NCBI GenBank assembly: GCA_035515075.1
Contig: DATJBZ010000002.1
Span: 1-60,886 of the forward strand
Direction of reading: 5' to 3'
DNA length: 60,886 nucleotides
Source: Moheibacter sp035515075
GTDB taxonomy: Bacteria > Bacteroidota > Bacteroidia > Flavobacteriales > Weeksellaceae
Shown here: positions 18,050 to 25,637 of the stretch, piece by piece
How the letters are laid out: each line of letters starts with the position of its first letter
Numbering within the stretch: position 1 is the first letter of the stretch
Translations under genes and position numbers: made by a program
Notes under the pieces: model-generated
The model's input: the letters and a program-made list of their open reading frames with translations, nothing else
Databases searched by the model: none
Told to the model about the DNA's origin: nothing

Positions 18050-18919
18050 ATGAATCGAGTTTTTTATGGAATTATCTACGGGCTTTCTTTGCTCCCAATG
18101 CGGGTTTTATACGTTTTTGCTAATTTTTTATTTTTTGTTTTAAATTACATCATCGGTTACCGACGAAAGGTGATTTACAACAATTTGAAAAACGCTTTTC
18201 CGGAAAAATCCCATCAAGAAATTCAATTGATTCAAAAAAAATTCTATCGAAATTTCGCGGATTATTTATTGGAAACCTTAAAGTGTTTTTCCATGACACA
18301 AAAAGAATTGGACCAACGCCATACTTATTCCAATTTAGAAGTTTTTAAAAATATTCATGACGAAAAAAAAGACGTCATTTTGATGGCGGGACATGTTTTC
18401 AATTGGGAGTATTTTGTGGGTTTAGCAGGACACGCAAAGAGATACCAAACTTATGCAGTGTACCACAAAATAAAAAACGATTTTTGGAACGAACAAATCA
18501 ATGCCATTCGCGGGAAATTTGGCACCGTTCCATTGGACATGAAAGCTACAGCGCGTTTTATGATGGGCAGTTCCAACAAAGGAGAAAAAGCCTATTTATT
18601 TGTCGCAGACCAAAGTCCAAAAAGAAACAACATCCAACATTCGATACAATTTCTCAACCAAGAAACGCCTGTATTCATTGGTTTTGATAAAATTGCCATC
18701 AAAAAGGATATGGCGGTGGTTTACTGCGATACGAAAATTGTCAAAAGAGGCCATTACCATACGCATTTCGAAAGGATCACTCCTAAAGGAGCGCAATTTG
18801 AACCTTTGGAAGTTGTGGATCAATTTTTTGAAAAATTAGAGAAAACCATCCAAAAAAATCCAGACAATTGGCTTTGGAGTCACAAAAGATGGAAATTTAA
18901 AAAAGGAGTCGATTATTGA
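18050..18919 (+). CDS. LpxL/HtrB-like lipid A late acyltransferase
   Basis: 289 residues. One N-terminal membrane segment (residues 14-38), then the family segments YRRKVIYNNLKNAFPEKS and a histidine-x4-acid motif in MAGHVFNWEYF (near residue 110), the catalytic dyad of this acyltransferase class. A VADQSPKR segment also fits. These enzymes add secondary acyl chains to lipid A at the inner membrane. The gene sits between the pseudouridine synthase (7-base gap) and a glycosyltransferase (4-base overlap), consistent with envelope biosynthesis. Donor and acceptor are not predictable. Confidence 0.85.
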   Translation: MNRVFYGIIYGLSLLPMRVLYVFANFLFFVLNYIIGYRRKVIYNNLKNAFPEKSHQEIQLIQKKFYRNFADYLLETLKCFSMTQKELDQRHTYSNLEVFKNIHDEKKDVILMAGHVFNWEYFVGLAGHAKRYQTYAVYHKIKNDFWNEQINAIRGKFGTVPLDMKATARFMMGSSNKGEKAYLFVADQSPKRNNIQHSIQFLNQETPVFIGFDKIAIKKDMAVVYCDTKIVKRGHYHTHFERITPKGAQFEPLEVVDQFFEKLEKTIQKNPDNWLWSHKRWKFKKGVDY

Positions 18920-19917
18920 AAACAGCGGTTGTCATATTGAATTGGAACGGAAGGAAATTATTGGAAGAATTTCTTCCCTCGGTTGTTGAACATTCCAACG
19001 AAGCTAAGATTTATGTCGTGGACAATGCTTCTACTGACGATTCTGTTGTTTATGTGAAAGCTACTTTTCCTGGCATTCAAATCATTCAAAACGATGCCAA
19101 TTACGGCTATGCCGAAGGCTACAATTTGGGCATTGATCAGATTCTAAAAAAAGCAGATCATGAGTATTTTTGTTTGTTGAATTCTGATGTCCAAGTCACC
19201 AAAGATTGGTTGTTGCCAATTGAGAAAATGTTGGATGAACATCCTGAAATCGCGGTCATACAACCCAAGATTTTGGATTATAAAAAACCAACGCATTTTG
19301 AATATGCCGGTGCTGCAGGCGGTTTTATCGATGAGTTTGGGTATCCATTTTGTCGGGGACGTGTTTTTTGGACATTGGAAAAAGACGAAGGACAGTACGA
19401 TGATAATTTGCCGATTTTTTGGGCAAGTGGCGCATGTTTGTTCATTCGAAAAGAGGATTTCATTCAATCCAAAGGTTTTGATGTCCGTTTTTTTGCACAC
19501 ATGGAAGAAATCGATCTGTGTTGGCGTTTGCACAATGAGAATAGAAAAGTATTTTACTGTGGACAATCGGTCATTTACCATTTGGGCGGTGGAACTTTGA
19601 AAGAAAACAGTCCTCGAAAAACTTACCTGAATTTTAGAAACAATTTGGGCTTATTGGCCAAAAATCTTCCAACCTGGAAATTCATTCCTTTCATCTTTTT
19701 GCGTTTGTGCTTGGATGGGATAACTGGAATTGTTTTTTTGTTTTATGAAGGTTTCGCACATTGTTGGGCAGTCGTTCTCTCCCACTTTGGATTTTACAAA
19801 CGAATGCCTCATTATTTGAAAGAAAGAAAAGCAGGGAAAAACAATTATTTCCACAAGCGATTTGTACCTTTTCAGTATTTTATCTTGAAAAGAAAACGCT
19901 ATTCTGATTTGAAATAA
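18916..19917 (+). CDS. Family 2 glycosyltransferase, membrane-associated
   Basis: 333 residues. Opens KTAVVILNWNGRKLLEEFLP, the classic GT2 start; the nucleotide-sugar region includes YVVDNASTDDSV and a CLLNSDVQVT sequence carrying the Asp-x-Asp-like acidic pair, and a later HMEEIDLCWR segment with the catalytic acidic residue. It resembles rhamnosyl/N-acetylglucosaminyl transferases of the WbbL type. A C-terminal hydrophobic stretch (about 254-275) suggests membrane association. Translation starts at TTG overlapping the previous stop (TTGA), so it is coupled to the acyltransferase. Confidence 0.9.
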   Translation: MKTAVVILNWNGRKLLEEFLPSVVEHSNEAKIYVVDNASTDDSVVYVKATFPGIQIIQNDANYGYAEGYNLGIDQILKKADHEYFCLLNSDVQVTKDWLLPIEKMLDEHPEIAVIQPKILDYKKPTHFEYAGAAGGFIDEFGYPFCRGRVFWTLEKDEGQYDDNLPIFWASGACLFIRKEDFIQSKGFDVRFFAHMEEIDLCWRLHNENRKVFYCGQSVIYHLGGGTLKENSPRKTYLNFRNNLGLLAKNLPTWKFIPFIFLRLCLDGITGIVFLFYEGFAHCWAVVLSHFGFYKRMPHYLKERKAGKNNYFHKRFVPFQYFILKRKRYSDLK

Positions 19918-19928
19918 ATAAAAGGGTT

Positions 19929-20324
19929 TTAAACCGTCTTTAACTTTTCAGCGATGGTGTTGATAAAATTCGTCAAAGGACCTTTCGCCATCATTTCGAT
20001 CATCATGTTGAACTTTCCGTCGAAATTCAAACTCACGTACGAACTTTGTTCATCTTTGGCTTCAATGTCAATGGTCAAATAGTATTCAAAATTTGGTGAA
20101 GGCGATTCAAAAACAATTTGAGAAGGCGCTGTGGTTTCTTTTTGTTTCATTCCTACCTTGGGCAAACTGCCGATTTGGACAGAAAAACCTTGACCAGATT
20201 CATGCACTTCAAAAGATTTGGTATCATCTGGCATCAAAACCTCATAGTTCTCCATATTGGAAAGAAACGCATAGGCTTCTTGTTGATTTTTACCAAAAAC
20301 TGTTTTGTCAATATTTACATTCAT
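19929..20324 (-). CDS. SRPBCC/START-like fold protein
   Basis: 131 residues. Begins with VNIDKTVFGKNQQEAYAFLSNMENYEVLMPD, the usual opening of small SRPBCC (polyketide-cyclase-like) proteins, and has alternating beta strands ending in a long C-terminal helix. The fold binds hydrophobic ligands; the specific role is unknown. It is the only minus-strand gene within the glycan cluster and converges with the preceding glycosyltransferase with 11 bases between them. Its promoter overlaps that of the divergent Nudix gene. Confidence 0.8.
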   Translation of the reverse strand: MNVNIDKTVFGKNQQEAYAFLSNMENYEVLMPDDTKSFEVHESGQGFSVQIGSLPKVGMKQKETTAPSQIVFESPSPNFEYYLTIDIEAKDEQSSYVSLNFDGKFNMMIEMMAKGPLTNFINTIAEKLKTV

Positions 20325-20343
20325 TTCCTTTTGAAATTTTGGT

Positions 20344-20351
20344 TACATTTG
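20344..20351 (+). promoter_or_regulatory. -7 box of the Nudix gene
   Basis: TACATTTG ends 15 bases before the Nudix ATG at 20367. It supports starting that gene at 20367 rather than further upstream. Confidence 0.5.
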
Positions 20352-20363
20352 TTAAAATCGATT

Positions 20364-20393
20364 CAAATGTACAAAGTTTTTTATAATGACAAA
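20364..20393 (-). promoter_or_regulatory. Promoter of the SRPBCC gene, inside the divergent Nudix start
   Basis: On the minus strand TTTG (20393-20390), 18 bases, then TACATTTG (20371-20364). The box overlaps the start codon of the divergent Nudix gene, so the two promoters face each other and overlap. Confidence 0.5.
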
Positions 20394-20960
20394 GTTCTAT
20401 TGTTAACCGAAAAGCCTTTAGAAAACGTTAAATCTTTAAAATTCAGCGCACCATCCACTTTTGATGAAGCCATTGCAGTTTTAAAAAATTCCAATTGCTC
20501 TTCTTTGAATATTTATTACCACAATTTGGACAAATTATGGGACAAAATGAAAATCCATTTTGACTATTTGGAAGCAGCTGGCGGTTTGGTGGAGAATCAA
20601 AACCAAGAATACCTGTTCATTTATCGTTTGAATCGTTGGGATTTGCCCAAAGGTAAAGTAGAAATGGGTGAAACGACTGAAATCGCTGCTGTGCGTGAAG
20701 TGGAAGAAGAATGTGGCATCCGAAATTTGAAATTAAAACATTGGATCGATACGACTTACCACATTTATTTTCAAGGAAATTTAAAACTCAAAGCCACCTA
20801 TTGGTATTTTATGCAATATAACAACAATGAAAAATTAATTCCACAAGCGGAAGAAGGCATTCAATTGGCTGAATGGAAAAGTAAAGCTAAAATTCAAGCC
20901 ATTTTTCCCGATACCTATGCCAACATTCAAATTGTTTTGACCGAAGCAGGATTGGCTTGA
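20367..20960 (+). CDS. Nudix hydrolase-domain protein
   Basis: 197 residues from ATG 20367. The same frame extends to 20118, but that part is antisense to the SRPBCC gene and lies before the -7 box. The Nudix box is complete: GKVEMGETTEIAAVREVEEE then CG (near residues 95-116). An N-terminal extension of about 75 residues precedes the Nudix fold. The family hydrolyses nucleoside diphosphates linked to another moiety; the substrate is not predictable. A phosphohydrolase with housekeeping function is the default reading. Confidence 0.88.
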   Translation: MYKVFYNDKVLLLTEKPLENVKSLKFSAPSTFDEAIAVLKNSNCSSLNIYYHNLDKLWDKMKIHFDYLEAAGGLVENQNQEYLFIYRLNRWDLPKGKVEMGETTEIAAVREVEEECGIRNLKLKHWIDTTYHIYFQGNLKLKATYWYFMQYNNNEKLIPQAEEGIQLAEWKSKAKIQAIFPDTYANIQIVLTEAGLA

Positions 20961-21009
20961 GCCAAGAAAAAACTATCTTTGATTTTCATTGTAAAACAAG
21001 CGAGCCAAG

Positions 21010-21807
21010 TTGAGTGAAATCACTGTCATAATTCCAATGTTTAACGCGCAAGAAAGCATCCTTCGCGCACTTCATTCTGTGAAAAACCAAACCTATCAAG
21101 GCATTTTTGACATCATTGTAATTGATGATGGCTCCACCGACCAAAGTGCAGCATTGGTGAAAGATTTCATGCATCAACATCCTGATTTATCGATTCAATT
21201 CATTCAACAAAAAAACAAAGGAGTTTCTTCGGCAAGAAATACGGGATTGAAATTAGCTAAAAGTGAATACATTGCTTTTTTGGACGCAGATGATGAATGG
21301 TTGCCCGAAAAAACGGAAAAACAAATGCATCATTTCAAGCATTCAAGTCATGCCATCGATTTCTTGGTGACTTTGAGAAACAATGAAGCATTGACATTTC
21401 CGTACCAATGCAATGACCAAAACCAATTGGCTAAAATGACTTTGCGAAAAATGTTGATTCGCATGGAAGGACAAACTTCTACGGCAATTTTCAAAAGAAA
21501 AATTCTTGAAAATACGGGCTTTTTTGACGAGGAACAAAAGTATGCGGAAGACGCAAATTATTGGATGCGCATCAGCGAAAACAATAAAATGTATATTTTA
21601 GCAGCATCTTTGGTAAAAACCGGTGGTGGAAAAAAATCTTTCGGAGAAAGTGGTTTGTCTGCGAATTTGAAAGAAATGGAAAAAGGCATTCAAAAAAACC
21701 TGAAAGAAATGTACATCAACCGTCGGATCAGTGCCGTAGAATACAACTTGTTTTGGATTTATTCGAAATTTAAATATTGGATCCGACCGATAAGAGCAAA
21801 ATTATGA
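21010..21807 (+). CDS. Family 2 glycosyltransferase
   Basis: 265 residues. Opens SEITVIIPMFNAQESILRAL, then IIVIDDGSTDQSA, KGVSSARNTGLKLAKSEYIA and FLDADDEWLP with the metal-binding Asp-x-Asp, all canonical for GT-A fold inverting transferases. It has no clear membrane helix, so it is a cytosolic or peripheral enzyme building a glycan from nucleotide sugars. The start is TTG at 21010; no ATG precedes the conserved strand. Its stop overlaps the next ATG (ATGA), giving tight coupling with the acetyltransferase. Confidence 0.92.
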   Translation: MSEITVIIPMFNAQESILRALHSVKNQTYQGIFDIIVIDDGSTDQSAALVKDFMHQHPDLSIQFIQQKNKGVSSARNTGLKLAKSEYIAFLDADDEWLPEKTEKQMHHFKHSSHAIDFLVTLRNNEALTFPYQCNDQNQLAKMTLRKMLIRMEGQTSTAIFKRKILENTGFFDEEQKYAEDANYWMRISENNKMYILAASLVKTGGGKKSFGESGLSANLKEMEKGIQKNLKEMYINRRISAVEYNLFWIYSKFKYWIRPIRAKL

Positions 21808-22370
21808 GGTATAAATTTTTTTGGATCATCCGCGCAATACTTTACGCTCCTTTTTTTGGAAAAATGGGTTTGCCTTCCTATTTGGGAAAACCGATTTTTT
21901 TGAAAAGAATGCGTCAAATTTACATTGGGAAACGGGTACGCATCTTTCCTCATCTTCGAATGGAAGTGCATCAATCGGGTAAAATCATCTTGGAAGATGA
22001 AGTCGTCATCGCACAAAATGTGCACATCACAGCAGGAGACACTTTGGTCATCGGTCAAAAAACAGTGATTTTGGCCAATGCTTTTATTACGGACATTCAC
22101 CATGATTACCAAGAATTGGATCGACACATTTTGGAACAAAAATATCTGATTCAAAAAACAAAGATTGGCGAGAACTGTTTCATAGGCATGGGCGCAGCCA
22201 TTTTGCCAGGCACCCAATTGGGGAAACAATGCATCGTTGGAAGCAATGCCGTCGTCAAAGGCGTTTTCCCTGATTATTGCGTCATAGCAGGCATTCCGGC
22301 CAAAATCATCAAAAAGTACAATCCACAAACCCAAATTTGGGAAAAAGTCAACAAAGAAAATGAAATTTAA
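21804..22370 (+). CDS. Left-handed beta-helix (hexapeptide repeat) acetyltransferase
   Basis: 188 residues from ATG 21804, which overlaps the previous stop. The middle shows hexapeptide-repeat periodicity (KIILEDEVVIAQNVHIT, then IGENCFIGMGAAILPGTQLG) and ends in VAGIP-like VIAGIPAKIIKKY. This is the WbbJ/LacA-type O-acetyltransferase family, which transfers acetyl groups from acetyl-CoA to sugars. The likely acceptor is a glycan intermediate made by the neighbouring transferases. It overlaps the downstream epimerase gene by 11 bases. Confidence 0.9.
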   Translation: MRYKFFWIIRAILYAPFFGKMGLPSYLGKPIFLKRMRQIYIGKRVRIFPHLRMEVHQSGKIILEDEVVIAQNVHITAGDTLVIGQKTVILANAFITDIHHDYQELDRHILEQKYLIQKTKIGENCFIGMGAAILPGTQLGKQCIVGSNAVVKGVFPDYCVIAGIPAKIIKKYNPQTQIWEKVNKENEI

Positions 22371-23505
22371 AAACATATTGATCACCGGCGGAGCGGGATT
22401 TATCGGCAGTAATTTGGCGTTACAATTAATTGATTCTGGTTACAACATCACTGTTTTGGACAATTTATCTCCGCAAATTCACGGAAAAAATCCAGCAGAA
22501 GATTCGCCCCTTTTTCAAAGTATTCAGCACAAAGTCAAGTGGATCAAAGGCGATGTAACAAAACGTGAAGATTGGGAAAAAGCCATTCAAGATCAAGATG
22601 ACATTGTCCACTTGGCCGCTGAGACCGGGACTGGACAATCGATGTATCAAATTGAACGGTACAATTGGGTCAATACCTATGGCACTGCTCTGATGATGGA
22701 TGTTTTGGTCAATTCTCCCAATTCAGTTAGAAAAGTCGTTTTGGCTTCTTCAAGAGCTGTTTATGGAGAAGGCAAATATTGGGATCAAAACCAAAAAGAC
22801 TGTTATCCCACCTCCAGAAAATTGGAAAATATGCAAAAGGGCATTTTTGAGATTTTGGATGAAAATAACCAAGTTTTAAAAGCGCTTCCTACCGATGAAA
22901 ATTCAAAAATTCATCCCATTTCCATGTATGGAATTACCAAAGCACATCAAGAAGATATTGTAAAACAAGCTTGTCAAACATTGAACATTGATTTTGTTAT
23001 TTTACGCTTTCAGAATGTTTATGGAGCGGGTCAATCAATGAAAAACCCTTACACAGGCATTATCTCCATTTTTTCTACATTGATCATGAATGGAAATGCT
23101 ATCAATTTATTTGAAGATGGAAAACCGGTGCGTGATTTTGTAGAAATCAGAGATGTGGTCGAAGCTTGTCAAAAAAGCATTGAAAATCCTCAAGCCAATG
23201 GGCAAACGCTCAATGTGGGAACTGGGATTCCTACAACGGTAAAAACTGTAGCAGAAAATTTAGTAAAAGCCTTTGATAGTGATACTTCAATTGAGATTTC
23301 TGGAGATTTCAGACTTGGAGATATTCGTTACAATACGGCTGATTTGACTTTGATGCGAAAACACTTGGCGTTCGAACCAAAAATTAGTTTTGAAGAAGGG
23401 ATTGTTCATTTTGTGAATTGGGCCAAACAGCAAAAAGTAAGTGATAGCCTTTATGAAAAATCATTAAAAGAAATGCAAGAAAAAGGACTTTTACTAAAAT
23501 CATGA
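22360..23505 (+). CDS. NAD-dependent nucleotide-sugar epimerase/dehydratase
   Basis: 381 residues, extended short-chain dehydrogenase. Seen: NILITGGAGFIGSNLALQLI at residues 4-23, HLAAETGTGQSMYQ, LASSRAVYGEG, the active-site tyrosine in YGITKAHQED (about residues 190-199) and FQNVYGAGQS. It acts on a UDP-, GDP- or dTDP-sugar; the exact reaction is not readable. The Cys-rich-looking insertion around residues 140-165 is longer than in GalE. It overlaps its neighbours on both sides (11 and 4 bases), so the glycan genes form one tightly packed unit. Confidence 0.9.
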   Translation: MKFKNILITGGAGFIGSNLALQLIDSGYNITVLDNLSPQIHGKNPAEDSPLFQSIQHKVKWIKGDVTKREDWEKAIQDQDDIVHLAAETGTGQSMYQIERYNWVNTYGTALMMDVLVNSPNSVRKVVLASSRAVYGEGKYWDQNQKDCYPTSRKLENMQKGIFEILDENNQVLKALPTDENSKIHPISMYGITKAHQEDIVKQACQTLNIDFVILRFQNVYGAGQSMKNPYTGIISIFSTLIMNGNAINLFEDGKPVRDFVEIRDVVEACQKSIENPQANGQTLNVGTGIPTTVKTVAENLVKAFDSDTSIEISGDFRLGDIRYNTADLTLMRKHLAFEPKISFEEGIVHFVNWAKQQKVSDSLYEKSLKEMQEKGLLLKS

Positions 23506-24611
23506 ATTACCAAGGGAAAAACATATTGTTCATTTCTGCGCAATTTTTTCAATACGAAAAAGCCATCGTCAAAGCTTTAGAAAACTTGGGTGCTCAAGTA
23601 GATTATTTTGATGAAAGGCCTTCCAATTCAGTTTGGACAAAAGGAATGATCCGTGTCAATCCTCAATTGCAGCAAAGAAAAATTGACCAATATTACCAAG
23701 AAATCCAATCGGAAATTCAACACAAAACCTACGATTATTTCATTTTAATCAAAGGAGAAAGCATTCCTATTCATTTTTTGAAGAAATTTAACGAACAAAA
23801 TCCTGACACAAAAACTCGTTTGTATTTATATGACACCATCAAAGAATACCCGAAATTCAAAGAACTATTCCCTTTTTTTGACCGCTGCATCACCTTTGAA
23901 CCCCAAGATGCAATAAAGTATTCGTTGGATTTTCAACCTTTGTTTTATTTGGAGAATTACAATAAATCACCCAAAAAATCAACCTTTTTATATGACCTCG
24001 TTTTCATAGGAACGGCGCACAGCGATCGCTTTTCAATGGGAGAAAAAATTAAAACAGCAGCTGAAAAGCTTCAACTGAGGACTTACTTTTATTATTATTC
24101 ACCCAGTAAAATGGTTTATTATTTGAAAAGAATCTTTGATCCTCATTTTAAGAAAATACCGATTAAAAAACTGAATTTCAATCCACTTAACCACCAAGAA
24201 ATCATCGATATTTACCAAAATTCAAAAGCAGTCATCGACATCAACAAACCCTTTCAGTTCGGTTTGAGCATGCGAACTTTTGAAACCTTGATGGCTGGAA
24301 ATAAGCTGGTGACCACCAATCCTGAAATTCGATTTTATCCTTTTTATTCGCCCGAAAACATCGCGATTATTGATCGAAACAAAATAGATTTTTCGCTGGA
24401 TTTTTTCAAAACCGACTTCCAGAATTTATCGAAAATCGATTTAGACATGCTGTCTTTGAAGCATTGGGCAAAAGCTTTGTTGAGCGATAAAAAAGAAAAT
24501 TACTGGGTGAGTGTTTTAGAGAAAATCAAGGCTGAATCAGCAACTTCTCAATCCGACCAATCGGCCCAAAACATCCTACACTTGACTGATGACAAGCGAT
24601 GCAAGCGTTGA
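23502..24611 (+). CDS. Putative glycosyltransferase (CgeB/GT4-like)
   Basis: 369 residues. The N-terminal half looks Rossmann-like (KNILFISAQFFQYEKAIVKA). The C-terminal half contains IIDIYQNSKAVIDINKPFQF and GLSMRTFETLMAGNKLVTTN, which resembles the nucleotide-sugar-binding part of GT-B enzymes of the CgeB or DUF3880 type. I recognise the fold but not the substrate. The last 86 bases overlap a convergent lipoprotein gene, and the residues they encode (KAESATSQSDQSAQN onward) look like an unstructured tail. It is the last gene of the glycan cluster. Confidence 0.7.
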   Translation: MNYQGKNILFISAQFFQYEKAIVKALENLGAQVDYFDERPSNSVWTKGMIRVNPQLQQRKIDQYYQEIQSEIQHKTYDYFILIKGESIPIHFLKKFNEQNPDTKTRLYLYDTIKEYPKFKELFPFFDRCITFEPQDAIKYSLDFQPLFYLENYNKSPKKSTFLYDLVFIGTAHSDRFSMGEKIKTAAEKLQLRTYFYYYSPSKMVYYLKRIFDPHFKKIPIKKLNFNPLNHQEIIDIYQNSKAVIDINKPFQFGLSMRTFETLMAGNKLVTTNPEIRFYPFYSPENIAIIDRNKIDFSLDFFKTDFQNLSKIDLDMLSLKHWAKALLSDKKENYWVSVLEKIKAESATSQSDQSAQNILHLTDDKRCKR

Positions 24612-24957
24612 TCATTGCATTGTAATTTTCCGTGTTTTTAGCTGAATAATATTTTTCTGTCATGGACAAAAATACTTTTGCCCAAGTAGAAAACTCTTCA
24701 TTTCGCTCAAAATCTTCGGTCATTTCTGCTGTATGAATGGCATTGAAACGAACAGGATAAGCCATGTTGGCATTGTTGTCCAATTCCCGTTCTTCTTTCA
24801 AAGTTTCGTACATGTCTTCCATCAACAAAGCCATTTCAGACAATTCGTAAACAGCTTCAAATTGAGAGGTGTTGACTGGATTGATTTCCTTTTCTGTACA
24901 GCCAAGAAAAATTGCTAAGAAAAACCCTAAAACAAAAAATTTACTCCAAAATCTCAT
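24526..24957 (-). CDS. Lipoprotein with a CXXCH haem-binding motif
   Basis: 143 residues. The signal peptide ends in AIFLGC20, a good lipobox. Near the C-terminus CIACH (residues 119-123) is a canonical covalent haem c attachment site, preceded by a helical region of about 90 residues. This is the layout of cytochrome c'-like or four-helix c-type proteins, with the haem motif in the last helix. A periplasmic electron-transfer or sensing role is inferred. It overlaps the start of its operon partner (the DUF4920 gene) by 17 bases. Its last 86 bases, including the haem motif, are antisense to the glycosyltransferase. Confidence 0.7.
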   Translation of the reverse strand: MRFWSKFFVLGFFLAIFLGCTEKEINPVNTSQFEAVYELSEMALLMEDMYETLKEERELDNNANMAYPVRFNAIHTAEMTEDFERNEEFSTWAKVFLSMTEKYYSAKNTENYNAMINACIACHQSSVGCFGPIGRIEKLLIQP

Positions 24958-25465
24958 CGACCTTTTTTAATAAAACGCCATCCGCCATGAACGTATATTC
25001 GATTTTCGGCGAAACAATGGCCGCGATTTCCTCTTCTGATTGTCCTGCATCTTGTGCATAATGGCGCAATTCTTCTACAGATGTTTCATTTTTGAATGCT
25101 TTGCCCTTCAAAACTGCGTCAGCATCAGCGGCGTCTTTGGGTACAAAAAATCCGTAATCGGTAAAACGAACAAAGGCTTCTTCATCCGCCAAATCCACTT
25201 TCATCCAACAGCCTTTTTTCTGACAAACTTCTTTGATATTTCCCTGAAAAACCACTTCCAGCGAATCGCCTACTTCCAACGAAGCAAAACGATTTTTCAT
25301 TTCTTCCGTACTCAAAACCTCATCGGTATCAAATGCTTCACCAAATAGTTCATATTCTTGAACGTTTAGAGTTGTTTGTTCGGTATTTTCGGTGGGAGCG
25401 ATTGGCTTTTCTTTTTGACAGCTCAAAAACGCAACCGCCAACAACAACAAAGTTATTTTTCTCAT
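24941..25465 (-). CDS. DUF4920 family lipoprotein
   Basis: 174 residues; the signal peptide ends in LSC16. The DUF4920 core is recognisable: LEVVFQGNIKEVCQKKGCWM (about residues 69-88), in which the two cysteines (81 and 86) and nearby charged residues could bind a metal or form a disulfide. The domain is common in Bacteroidota and its function is unknown to me. It is first in a two-gene operon with the CXXCH lipoprotein, so a joint periplasmic redox role is plausible but unproven. Confidence 0.8.
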   Translation of the reverse strand: MRKITLLLLAVAFLSCQKEKPIAPTENTEQTTLNVQEYELFGEAFDTDEVLSTEEMKNRFASLEVGDSLEVVFQGNIKEVCQKKGCWMKVDLADEEAFVRFTDYGFFVPKDAADADAVLKGKAFKNETSVEELRHYAQDAGQSEEEIAAIVSPKIEYTFMADGVLLKKVDEILE

Positions 25466-25637
25466 GGTCTTTATTTTTAGTAGTCAAATATAATGGAAAA
25501 ATCCAAATGAATTCATACATTAATAACAACTTCCTTTTTGAATTTCAGACAAAATAGCATTGTTTTTCATGCAGCATTCAAAATAAGCAGAAGATCTAAA
25601 TTAACTTTCTTAAATTGCTACGTTTTAGGGATCGATT

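Noticed and set aside
21759..22385. 208-codon minus-strand frame opposite the acetyltransferase
   Set aside because: The plus-strand frame has clear hexapeptide repeats; the minus frame has low-complexity Phe/Asn-rich sequence typical of shadows.
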